Source of the DNA: Sandaracinaceae bacterium
Lineage (GTDB): Bacteria; Myxococcota_A; Polyangia; Polyangiales; Sandaracinaceae
DNA length: 64,000 nt
Direction: 5' to 3'
Assembly: GCA_019637095.1 (NCBI GenBank)
Contig: JAHBWG010000032.1
Span: forward strand, 27,906-91,905
Positions 48,941 to 56,390 of the stretch are shown here, piece after piece. The notes under the pieces were generated by a model that saw only the letters and a program-made list of their open reading frames with translations, ran no database searches and was not told where the DNA came from. Each line of letters starts with the position of its first letter. Positions within the stretch are counted from its first letter, which is position 1. Made by a program: the position numbers and the translations under genes.

Positions 48941-50509
48941 GTGCGTCGGCTCGTCGCGTGGAGCGTGTTGGCGGCGGCGCTCTCGGCCTGCCAGAGCGGC
49001 CCCGTCCTCTTCGTGGATCTGCGCACCGACTACGTGCCCGGGCGCGAGGTCGACGCGGCCGAGCTCGTGCTCACGGGCGCCGGCTCGACGACGCGCGCGC
49101 GCCTCGTGCGCGTCCCCCTCGAGGCCGGCGACGATCTCGCGCGCGGGGTGCGCCTCGCGGAGCTCGGCGACCTCTCACCGGGCGCGTACGACCTCGAGGT
49201 GGGGCTCTACGACGCGGCGAGCGCGCGCGTCGCCGAGCGCGCCCTGCGGGTCGAGCTCGGCGAGAGCGCGCAGGTGATCACCGTGGTGCTCCGGCGCGCG
49301 CCGGCGACCCGCTGCGCCTCCGACGCCGAGTGCGCCTCGGTCATCGGCTGCGTGGAGGGCACGTGCGTCGAGGGGGGCTGCTTCTCGCTCCCACGCGACG
49401 CGCGCTGCGCGCCGGGCGCCTACTGCGACGCGGAGCGCGGCTGCCTCGCGGCGCCGGCGGACGGCGGCGCGCGCGACGACGCGGGCGCGCGCGACGACGC
49501 GGGCACCTTTGCGATCGAGGACGCCGGGCTCGACGCGGGGCTGGGCGGCGGACGGCTCGCGATCGTCGCCACGATCTACAGCGAGGAGACGTCCGACGGC
49601 GGGCTCGTCTGCGCCACGGCGGCCGACGGCGCCGCGCTCGCCGCGGGCTACTGGGACCTCGGCGGGTACTCAACGTGCGTGGACGGGCTCCCCCGCTGCG
49701 TCGGCGGATCGCGCAAGGTCCTCTTGGCGTCCAACCGCATGCCCGACGGATCGGTGAAGTACCACACGGCGTGCGTGCTCCTGGACCAGCCCCGCGGGGC
49801 GGACCTCGTCGCGACGCTGTACGGCGAGACGCGCGCCGGCGCGGAGGTGTGCCTGACGGCCGCCGACGCGCCCGCCGCCGCGGCCGGCTACTGGGACCTC
49901 GGCGGCTACGGCGAGTGCGGCTCCGGGCGCCCTGCGTGCGCCCGCGGCGCGCGCCGGATCATCCTCGGGATCACGACGCAGCCCGACGGATCGGTGAAGT
50001 ACCACCACGCCTGCGCGCTCGTGGACCGCGCCGCGACCACGCGCTTCGTCGCGACCGCATACAACGAGGTGTCGCCGAGCGGGACGCCGAGCTGCTTCAC
50101 GCGCGCGAGCGGCCCGAACCCCTTCGGCCTCTGGGATCTCGGCACGTACGCGTTCTGCGACGGCGCGGGCGCGCCGCAGTGCCGCGACGGCGCGCGGCGC
50201 GTGATCACGGCGATGGCGCTGCTCTCGGGCGGCGTGATCCGCCACCACGTCGCGTGCGTCCTCGACGGTCAGGACCGCGGGAGCGACTTCGTCGCGACGA
50301 TCTACGCGAGCGAGTCGGTGGGCGGGCCGTCGTGCGCGACGAGCGCCGATCCGGCCGCCGCCGCGGCCGGCTACTGGGACCTCGGCAGCTACGCGCGGTG
50401 CGAGCTGAGCCGCCCCGTGTGCGCGGGAGGCGCGGAGCGGCTCGTCACCGCCGCGACCGCGCTCGCCGACGGGTCGGTCAAGCGCCACGAGGTGTGCGTC
50501 CTGCCCTGA
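48941..50509 (+). CDS. Lipoprotein with four YWDLG repeats
   Basis: 522 residues from the GTG at 48941. Signal peptide with lipobox ALSAC. Residues about 25-120 are a strand-rich domain (AAELVLTGAGSTTRARLVRV, GAYDLEVGLYDAASARVAER). A Cys cluster (CASDAECASVIGCVEGTCVE) and an Asp/Gly/Ala linker follow. Residues about 205-522 are four units of about 80 residues. Each contains VATIYSEE-type strands, a Cys, AAGYWDLGGYxxC, GxPxCxxGxR and DGSVKYHxACVL. The third unit is degenerate (PFGLWDLGTYAFC). I do not recognise the repeat. It lies 56 bases after the FecR gene and is probably its operon's output. Confidence 0.78.
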   Translation: MRRLVAWSVLAAALSACQSGPVLFVDLRTDYVPGREVDAAELVLTGAGSTTRARLVRVPLEAGDDLARGVRLAELGDLSPGAYDLEVGLYDAASARVAERALRVELGESAQVITVVLRRAPATRCASDAECASVIGCVEGTCVEGGCFSLPRDARCAPGAYCDAERGCLAAPADGGARDDAGARDDAGTFAIEDAGLDAGLGGGRLAIVATIYSEETSDGGLVCATAADGAALAAGYWDLGGYSTCVDGLPRCVGGSRKVLLASNRMPDGSVKYHTACVLLDQPRGADLVATLYGETRAGAEVCLTAADAPAAAAGYWDLGGYGECGSGRPACARGARRIILGITTQPDGSVKYHHACALVDRAATTRFVATAYNEVSPSGTPSCFTRASGPNPFGLWDLGTYAFCDGAGAPQCRDGARRVITAMALLSGGVIRHHVACVLDGQDRGSDFVATIYASESVGGPSCATSADPAAAAAGYWDLGSYARCELSRPVCAGGAERLVTAATALADGSVKRHEVCVLP

Positions 50510-50593
50510 GGCCGACTGTCGCCTCGCGGGTGCCACCCGCGCCGGGCCTCGCCTGGGCGCGCCGCTGGCACCGAACCTGCTGTTGGCTCGCTC

Positions 50594-51238
50594 GTGCGCC
50601 TCTCGCTCGCGTGCTCGTTGGCGGTCGCCCTGCTCGGGTGCGAGGGCGCCATCGTACGCGAGCACGCGCGCCCGCCCGTCGCGCCGGTGCCGTCCGACGG
50701 AACGGGGCCACGGCCGCCCGCGCCGATCGACGGCGGCGTCGCCCCTCCCGGTGACGCGCCGATCGGCGACGCGGCGATCCCCACGCCGCCGCCCGACGCG
50801 GGCGCGCCGCAGGGCGGCGGCGACGCGCTCGGCACCTGCACCGGCACCGAGGCGGAGTGCCTCGCCGCGCGCGTCATCAACGAGTACCGCGCCGCGCACG
50901 TGCACCCCGGCGAGTGCAACCACGCGCTGCGCTGGGACGAGAACCTCGGCCGCCTCGCGCACGAGCACCAGTCGGGTCCGTTCGTGCGCCACTCGAGCCA
51001 CGGCTACGTCGAGAACGTAGGCCAGGCGTACGGCGTGCGCGAGACCGCCGAGTACATCATCCAGTGGGAGGCGCGGATCGAGGAGCACTGCCGCGCCGAC
51101 GGCAGCTACACGGTGAGCCACCACTGCGCCGCGATGTTCTGCAACAACCGCACGATCGGCGTCGGCGTCCACGAGAGCGGCGGGCGCACGTACATGACGA
51201 TGATGTTCGGCGACGAGGACGGACGTCCGAGCTGGTAG
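50594..51238 (+). CDS. CAP-domain (SCP/PR-1) lipoprotein
   Basis: 214 residues from the GTG at 50594. Lipobox VALLGC and a Pro/Asp/Gly linker to about residue 75. The CAP domain follows: INEYRAAHVHPGECNHALRW, DENLGRLAHEHQSGPFVRHS, HGYVENVGQAYG, IIQWEARIEEHC, HHCAAMFCNNRTIGVGVH and YMTMMFGD. The His and Glu residues of the CAP cavity are present. Family members are secreted and bind lipids or other ligands, or act on unknown substrates. It probably sits in the outer membrane or periplasm. It is 32 bases ahead of the FolB-cupin gene but functionally unrelated to it. Confidence 0.88.
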   Translation: MRLSLACSLAVALLGCEGAIVREHARPPVAPVPSDGTGPRPPAPIDGGVAPPGDAPIGDAAIPTPPPDAGAPQGGGDALGTCTGTEAECLAARVINEYRAAHVHPGECNHALRWDENLGRLAHEHQSGPFVRHSSHGYVENVGQAYGVRETAEYIIQWEARIEEHCRADGSYTVSHHCAAMFCNNRTIGVGVHESGGRTYMTMMFGDEDGRPSW

Positions 51239-51270
51239 CCGCGGGCGCGCGCGGGCTCTATCGTAGCCCG

Positions 51271-52026
51271 ATGAGCGCGACCGACGTGATCTCCGTCCGC
51301 GGGCTCCGGGTCGACTGCGTCGTCGGCGTCTACCCGCACGAGCGCGATCGCGCGCAGCCCCTCGACGTCGACGTCCGCATGCGCCTCGACACGCGGCGCG
51401 CGGGGGCGAGCGAGCGGCTCGCGCACACCGTGCACTACGCGGACGTCGCCAACCAGCTCGCGTTCCTGCTGCAGTCCTGCCGCTTCGACCTGCTCGAGAC
51501 GGCGGCGCACGTGCTGACACGCTACCTGCTCGCGCCGCCCGCGCCCGGCGAGCGGCGCGCGCGCCTCTGTGAGGTGACGCTGTCTTTGACCAAGCCCTAC
51601 GCGCTCGCCGGCCACGGCGTGCCCTCGCTCGAGGTCACGCGCCGCGCGCGCGAGGTCGCGCTCGCCCGCGAGGACAAGCCCTGGGGCACCGTCGACGTCG
51701 TGTTCGAGACGCGCCGCGCCGGCGTCTACCGCCTCAACGTCGCGCCCGGCCGAGGCATCCCGCTCCACGTGCACCGCGCGATGCGCGAGACGGAGCTCGT
51801 GCTCGGGGCCGGGATCCGCTGCCAGGGCGAGCCCGTCGCCCCAGGGACCGTGCTCGCGTGGCCGCGCGGCGCCGCGCACCGCTGGGACAACCCCACGGAC
51901 GAGTGGCAGTCGATCCTCTGCGTCGACTCGCCGCCGTTCGTGCCCTCGGACGAGATCGAGGTCGACGCGCCGCCCGCCGCCGTGCGCCCGCAGGCCCCGT
52001 TCATCCCGACGCCGGTCGCCGGGTGA
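51271..52026 (+). CDS. folB: Dihydroneopterin aldolase (FolB) fused to a C-terminal cupin domain
   Basis: 251 residues from the ATG at 51271. Residues 1-125 are FolB: DVISVRGLRVDCVVGVYPHE with the conserved Glu, HYADVANQLAFLLQSC, LLETAAHVLTRYLL and SLTKPYALAGHGVPSLEV with the catalytic Lys. Residues about 128-235 are a cupin: FETRRAGVYRLNVAPG, IPLHVHRAMRETELVLGAGI and GEPVAPGTVLAWPRGAAHRW. They show the HxH(x)nE type of metal motif and a later His. FolB makes 6-hydroxymethyl-dihydropterin for folate. The cupin might bind the pterin or a metal, or act on the released glycolaldehyde; this is inference. It overlaps the SDR gene by 4 bases. Confidence 0.9.
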   Translation: MSATDVISVRGLRVDCVVGVYPHERDRAQPLDVDVRMRLDTRRAGASERLAHTVHYADVANQLAFLLQSCRFDLLETAAHVLTRYLLAPPAPGERRARLCEVTLSLTKPYALAGHGVPSLEVTRRAREVALAREDKPWGTVDVVFETRRAGVYRLNVAPGRGIPLHVHRAMRETELVLGAGIRCQGEPVAPGTVLAWPRGAAHRWDNPTDEWQSILCVDSPPFVPSDEIEVDAPPAAVRPQAPFIPTPVAG

Positions 52027-52712
52027 GCGCGATCCTCGTCACCGGCGCGAGCCGCGGGATCGGGCGCGCGACCGCCGAGCGCCTCCTCGCGCGCGGGCGC
52101 TCCGTCGTCCTGTGCGCGCGCGACGGCGCGGCGCTCGACGCGATCGCGCGCGCGCACGACGGGGCGTACGCCCTCGCGCGCGATCTCGGCGCCGCGCCCG
52201 ATCGCGTCGTCGAGGACGCCGCCGACCTCGCAGGGGGCCTCGCCGGGATCGTGCACGCGGCCGGCGTCGCGCGGCACGCGCCGCTCGAGGAGATCACGCG
52301 CGACGCGCTCGACGAGATGCACCGCTTGCACGTGGTCGCGCCGCTCGTGATGGCGCAGGCGTTCGCGCGCCTCGGGCGGCCCGGCACGATCGTCCACGTC
52401 GCCTCGACGCTCGGGCTGCGCCCCGCCGCGGGCCGGCTCGCGTACGCGGCGACGAAGGCGGCGCTCGTCTCGATGACGCGGACGCTCGCCCTCGAGCTCG
52501 CGAGCCGCGGCGTGCGCGTGAACGCCGTCGCCCCCGGCGTCGTCGCCACCGACATGGCGCGTGGGCTCGGCGACCTCGACGCGCTCGCCGCGCTGCACCC
52601 GCTCGGCCTGGGCACGCCGGGGGACGTCGCCGAGGCGATCGAGCTCTTGCTCGACGCGCGCTGGATCACGGGCACGGTGCTCGTCGTCGACGGAGGCCTG
52701 ACGGCCGGCTGA
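52023..52712 (+). CDS. Short-chain dehydrogenase/reductase (SDR family)
   Basis: 229 residues. GTG start at 52023 overlaps the FolB-cupin stop. The nucleotide-binding motif TGASRGIGRATAE is at residues 7-19, an NAG-equivalent reads VHAAGVARHA, the catalytic Ser is in IVHVASTLGLRP, and YAATKAALV supplies Tyr and Lys. The N-terminus favours NADPH. It ends with the typical ITGTVLVVDGGLTAG. Coupling to a folate aldolase makes a pterin reductase possible (FolM-like), but FabG-type activity fits the motifs equally well. Confidence 0.88.
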   Translation: MSAILVTGASRGIGRATAERLLARGRSVVLCARDGAALDAIARAHDGAYALARDLGAAPDRVVEDAADLAGGLAGIVHAAGVARHAPLEEITRDALDEMHRLHVVAPLVMAQAFARLGRPGTIVHVASTLGLRPAAGRLAYAATKAALVSMTRTLALELASRGVRVNAVAPGVVATDMARGLGDLDALAALHPLGLGTPGDVAEAIELLLDARWITGTVLVVDGGLTAG

Positions 52713-52716
52713 TGGA

Positions 52717-53262
52717 ATGACGCGCGCGAAAGCACCGACGGTCATCGGCGTGGCGGAGCGGGTAGACCTGCCCGACTGGGGCATCAGCCGCCTGCGCGCG
52801 AAGATCGACACCGGCGCGCGGACGAGCGCGCTCCACGTGCTCGGGATCGAGGAGCTCGGCGACGACACCGTGCGCTTCACGATCGTGCTCCACCGCGACA
52901 AGCACGACGAGCGCGTCCCGGTGGTCGCCAAGGTCGTCCGGCGCGCGCGCGTGCGCTCGAGCTCCGGGCGCAGCCACGAGCGGATCTTCGTCGCGACGCG
53001 CGTCGTGATCGGCGGCGTCGAGCGCGAGGTCGAGATCAGCCTCGCGAGCCGGCGCCGCATGGTCTTTCGCATGCTGCTCGGCCGCAGCGCCCTCGCCGAC
53101 GCGTTCCTCGTCGACCCGGGCCGGCGCTACGTCGCGAGCGCGCCGACCGCGCCGCGGCCCGACGGCGCGGCGCAGCGCGTGAAGCGCGCGACGCCGAAGA
53201 AGACCGCGCGCGGCGAGACGAGGCCCCGCGAGCCGGCGCGCGCGCGACGGAGCGCGCCGTGA
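52717..53262 (+). CDS. RimK-associated retropepsin-like aspartic protease (PF05618 type)
   Basis: 181 residues, ATG at 52717. The core is VIGVAERVDLPDWGISRLRA, then KIDTGARTSALH with the DTGA aspartic-protease signature. SSGRSHERIFVATRVVIGG, SLASRRRMVFRMLLGRSALA and FLVDPGRRY follow. The C-terminus is a basic, low-complexity tail. The family, once called ATP-dependent zinc protease, is commonly found next to RimK ligases and may process or counteract their polyglutamate products. Here it overlaps the RimK-like gene by 4 bases (GTGA). Confidence 0.88.
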   Translation: MTRAKAPTVIGVAERVDLPDWGISRLRAKIDTGARTSALHVLGIEELGDDTVRFTIVLHRDKHDERVPVVAKVVRRARVRSSSGRSHERIFVATRVVIGGVEREVEISLASRRRMVFRMLLGRSALADAFLVDPGRRYVASAPTAPRPDGAAQRVKRATPKKTARGETRPREPARARRSAP

Positions 53263-54449
53263 AGGTCGTGATCCTCTCGCGCGCGCCGCTCGCGTACAGC
53301 ACGCGCCGGTTGCGCGAGGCGTGCCTCGCCGCCGGCTACACCACGCGCGTGCTCGACACGCTCCGCTTCTCGATCTCCGTCGAGCAGGACGACCCGCAGC
53401 TCTACTACCGCGACAAGCGCCTGAGCCGGTACGACGCGGTGATCCCGCGGATCGGGACGTCGGTCACCCTCTACGGCACGGCGGTCGTGCGCCAGTTCGA
53501 GCAGATGGGCGTGTTCACCCTCGCGAGCGAGCAGGCGATCCGCGCCTCGCGCGACAAGCTCCGCTCGCTCCAGGTGCTGAGCCGTCATCGGATCGGCATC
53601 CCGGCGACGGTGTTCGTCCAGGACCGCGAGAGCGTCGCGGCGGCGGTCGACCGCCTCGGCGGGCCGCCCGTCGTGATCAAGGTGCTCGAGGGCACCCAGG
53701 GCGGCGGCGTCATCCTCGCGGAGACGGTGAAGATGGCGCAGTCGATCGTCGAGACCCTGCACCGCGCGCGTCAACACGTCTTGATCCAGCGCTTCGTCGC
53801 GGAGAGCCGCGGGCGCGACGTGCGCGCCCTCGTCGTCGGGGGCCGGGTCGTCGCCGCGATGCGCCGCGTCGCGCAGGGGCGCGAGTTCCGCAGCAACGTG
53901 CACCTCGGCGGTCGCACGGAGCAAGTCGTCCTGCCGCCCGCGTACGAGCGCACGGCGACACACACGGCGCAGATCATGGGCCTGCGCGTCGCCGGCGTGG
54001 ACATGCTCGAGTCTGACGAGGGCCCGCTCGTGATGGAGGTCAACTCGTCGCCGGGCCTGCAGGGGATCGAGGGCGCGACCGGCGTCGACGTCGCGGGCGC
54101 GATCGTGGCCCACCTCGGCGAGGCCCTCCCGTTCGCGGAGGTCGACGTCAAGCAGCGGCTCACGCTCGCGCCCGGTTACGGGGTGACCGAGCTCGAGGTC
54201 GCCGCCGACGGACCGCTCGCCGGCAAGACGCTCGCCGAGCTCGCGCTCGACGAGGCGGACGTCACCGTGCTCAGCATCGAGCGCGCGGGCGAGGTGATCC
54301 CGCACCCGCGCCGCAGCCAGGCGCTCGAGGTCGGCGATCAGATCGTCGCCTACGGCGAGCTCGAGACGCTCAAGGCGCTCATCCCGCGCGACGCGCTCGG
54401 GAGGCGCCGCGGCGGCCGCAGGCCCAAGCGCCGCCCGTCGCTGCCGTGA
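53259..54449 (+). CDS. rimK: RimK-family ATP-grasp glutamate ligase with C-terminal RCK domain
   Basis: 396 residues, GTG start overlapping the protease gene. The N-terminal pre-ATP-grasp part reads SRAPLAYSTRRLREACLAAG. The ATP-grasp core has FVQDRESVAAAVDRLGGPPV, VIKVLEGTQGGGVILAE, LIQRFVAESRGRDVRALVVG, VAGVDMLESDEGPLVMEVNS and SPGLQGIEGATG, with the Mg-binding Glu and Asn in place. RimK adds glutamates to proteins such as S6. Residues about 310-385 form a TrkA-C/RCK-type domain (ELEVAADGPLAGKTLAELAL, VLSIERAGEVIPHPRRSQAL, GDQIVAYGELETLKAL), which binds small ligands in potassium channels and may regulate this ligase. RimK with an RCK tail is known but not usual. Confidence 0.92.
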   Translation: MKVVILSRAPLAYSTRRLREACLAAGYTTRVLDTLRFSISVEQDDPQLYYRDKRLSRYDAVIPRIGTSVTLYGTAVVRQFEQMGVFTLASEQAIRASRDKLRSLQVLSRHRIGIPATVFVQDRESVAAAVDRLGGPPVVIKVLEGTQGGGVILAETVKMAQSIVETLHRARQHVLIQRFVAESRGRDVRALVVGGRVVAAMRRVAQGREFRSNVHLGGRTEQVVLPPAYERTATHTAQIMGLRVAGVDMLESDEGPLVMEVNSSPGLQGIEGATGVDVAGAIVAHLGEALPFAEVDVKQRLTLAPGYGVTELEVAADGPLAGKTLAELALDEADVTVLSIERAGEVIPHPRRSQALEVGDQIVAYGELETLKALIPRDALGRRRGGRRPKRRPSLP

Positions 54450-54523
54450 GCGGACCGAACGAGGGGCCCCACCGCGGCCTCTTCGCGATGGGGGGGAGGG
54501 TTGGAACCACCCCTCCAGCGAGC

Positions 54524-55333
54524 TCAATCGAAGATCGCGATGAGCTGGCGCGCGGTCGCGATCGTGCGGCCCTCGGCGTCGTAGAGCGTGGCGTGCTCGT
54601 CGGCGTAGCCGGAGTCGGACAGCGCGCTGCGCGCCTCGTAGCCGAGCCAGTCGAGCGGCTCTCCGTCGAGCACGCGGTGCAGCTGCACGAAGATGTCGAT
54701 CGACGCGCACGGCGCCCAGCGCGGGTGGCGGCTGAGGGCGGCGGGCGCCCACGAGTCGAGGAAGAGCGGCGCGAGCGCCGGCTCGGCCTGCACCGGGCCC
54801 TCGCGCAGCCGGCACCAGCCGCCGACGTGCGCCTCGGGCGCGCCGCTGAACGACGCGTAGCCCAGCGCCTGGCGGAACTCGAAGTAGCGACAGAAGGACG
54901 GGAGGTAGAGCGCGGGCGGCCCGGACTCGACCGAGTCCAACGGCGGCAGCACGAGCGGCGGCGGCTCGAAGCGCTCGGCGAACGAGCGGCGCTCGCGCGC
55001 GAAGGTCGCGGTCGCGATCGCGAGCGCCTCGCCGTCGCGCACCATCGTCGCGCGCACGAACGCGGCGGAGCGGCCGGCGCGCACGACCTCGGTGAGGACC
55101 TCGGCCGGGCCGGCGGTCGCGGGCGCACAGAACGTCGTGTGCACCGTGCGGAGCGGCCGGCCGTCGGCGTGCGCCTCCATCGCGCGCACGAGGATCGCGG
55201 CGGTCAGCCCGCCGTAGAGCGCCCTGCCCTGATACCAGTCCTCGGTCAGCTCGCCGGAGAAGCGGTTCGGACCGACGGGCTCGAACCGGCTGGCGACCGC
55301 GAACGGGCGGTCCTGAGGGCGCTCCTCCTGCAT
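54524..55333 (-). CDS. Acyl-CoA thioesterase-like (double hotdog) protein
   Basis: 269 residues from the ATG at 55333, preferred because GAGG lies just upstream; an ATG at 55357 is the alternative. The first hotdog repeat reads DWYQGRALYGGLTAAILVRA and TVHTTFCAPATAGPAEVLTE. The second has GWCRLREGPVQAEPALAPLF, IDIFVQLHRVLDGEPLDWLG, SGYADEHATLYDAEGRTIAT and RQLIAIFD. These match TesB-like thioesterases, which release CoA from acyl chains. The substrate is unknown. It is the last gene after the glycoside hydrolase, 13 bases downstream. A 74-base gap to the convergent rimK gene holds an imperfect hairpin but no clear terminator. Confidence 0.85.
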   Translation of the reverse strand: MQEERPQDRPFAVASRFEPVGPNRFSGELTEDWYQGRALYGGLTAAILVRAMEAHADGRPLRTVHTTFCAPATAGPAEVLTEVVRAGRSAAFVRATMVRDGEALAIATATFARERRSFAERFEPPPLVLPPLDSVESGPPALYLPSFCRYFEFRQALGYASFSGAPEAHVGGWCRLREGPVQAEPALAPLFLDSWAPAALSRHPRWAPCASIDIFVQLHRVLDGEPLDWLGYEARSALSDSGYADEHATLYDAEGRTIATARQLIAIFD

Positions 55334-55346
55334 CGGACCTCGCTCA

Positions 55347-56390
55347 TTACCCTGCATCGGCGCGCCGCGCACGCGCCGCGTGGCTCGCCGAGGCGTGCAC
55401 CTGCGCCTCGACCTGCGCGTCCCAGCGGGTGTGCGGGTCGGTCGCGCGCACGCTCCACAAGAGCGCGCCCTCGTAGCCGCGCGCCTCGACGAGCGCGAGG
55501 CGCGCCGCGAGGTACGCGGCGTCGTCGTCCTCCGCGAGCCCTGGGTCGTGCCAGCGCGCGTGCCGCGACGTCGGCAGCTCGCCGAGCCACACCGGCCGGA
55601 CCGCGCTCCGCCACGCGGGCGGGAGCGTGCGCGCCGAGTCGCTCGGGTAGTGGTGGTGCTGGTGCAGGTACGCGCCGCGATCGGCGAGCCGCCGCAGGCG
55701 CCCGCGCGCGCCGTGCGCGAGCCAGGGCGCGCGCGCGTCGACGAGCCCGACCGACGCGACGAGCCCGCGGCGCGCGATGCGCTCGGCGCCCTCGGCGATC
55801 CACGCGCTCAGCGCCTCGGCGGCGACCCAGGCGGGCCGCGCGCGCACCACCCAGTCCGGCTCGTTCACGAGCTCGACGGCGCGCACCGCGGCGCGATGCG
55901 CCACGCAGACGTCGAGCACCGGCTCGAGCACCGCGTCGAAGAACCCGCGGTGCAAGAGGAGCGCGCCGCGGCCTCGGCTCGTCACGCCCGACGCGAGCTC
56001 CACGATCGGGAGGAACGCCTCGAACGAGGCGAGCGAGGGCCAGAGCGCCACGCCGCTGCGCTCACAGACCGCGAGCAGCCGGCCGAGGTCCTCGAGGAAC
56101 GCGGGTGGCAGCGCAGGCGGCGCGCCGATCCAGCGCTCCGCGCGCGGCGGGAAGCCGGTGGGGTACCGCCGCCGCGCCGCGTGGCGCGAAGGATCCACTC
56201 CGCAAGGATAGTTGACGCCCCCCGCGAGGAGCCAGAAGCGCGCACAGCCGATCCCGAGGGCGCGCAGGCGCGAGAGCTCGACCTCGACGCGCGCGAAGTC
56301 GGTCGGCGGCCCCGCCCACGGCGGCGGGCGCGGCCCCAGGTCGTGGCCGCAGGTGACCCAGGGATAGTTGACGCCGAGCGCGAGGCTCAC
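55347..56390 (-). CDS. Putative glycoside hydrolase of the GH-A clan (GH5-like)
   Basis: 347 residues from the GTG at 56390, overlapping the aminotransferase stop by 4 bases. No signal peptide, so it is cytoplasmic as read. It begins LALGVNYPWVTCGHDLGP, and an early barrel segment reads LRALGIGCARFWLLAGGVN. The acid/base Glu is in VRAVELVNEPDWVVR, and VRPVWLGELPTSRHARW provides the expected nucleophile Glu. HQHHHYP gives a conserved His. The layout resembles GH5-type enzymes and their inactive relatives. A cytoplasmic location and tight linkage to an aminotransferase are odd for a polysaccharide-degrading enzyme, so the substrate may be a small glycoside. Confidence 0.75.
   Translation of the reverse strand: MSLALGVNYPWVTCGHDLGPRPPPWAGPPTDFARVEVELSRLRALGIGCARFWLLAGGVNYPCGVDPSRHAARRRYPTGFPPRAERWIGAPPALPPAFLEDLGRLLAVCERSGVALWPSLASFEAFLPIVELASGVTSRGRGALLLHRGFFDAVLEPVLDVCVAHRAAVRAVELVNEPDWVVRARPAWVAAEALSAWIAEGAERIARRGLVASVGLVDARAPWLAHGARGRLRRLADRGAYLHQHHHYPSDSARTLPPAWRSAVRPVWLGELPTSRHARWHDPGLAEDDDAAYLAARLALVEARGYEGALLWSVRATDPHTRWDAQVEAQVHASASHAARARRADAG

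Noticed and set aside
54495..54516. Hairpin GGAGGGTT / AACC(ACCC)CTCC between rimK and the thioesterase gene
   Set aside because: The stem needs a 4-base bulge and no T-run follows on either strand, so a terminator call is not supported.
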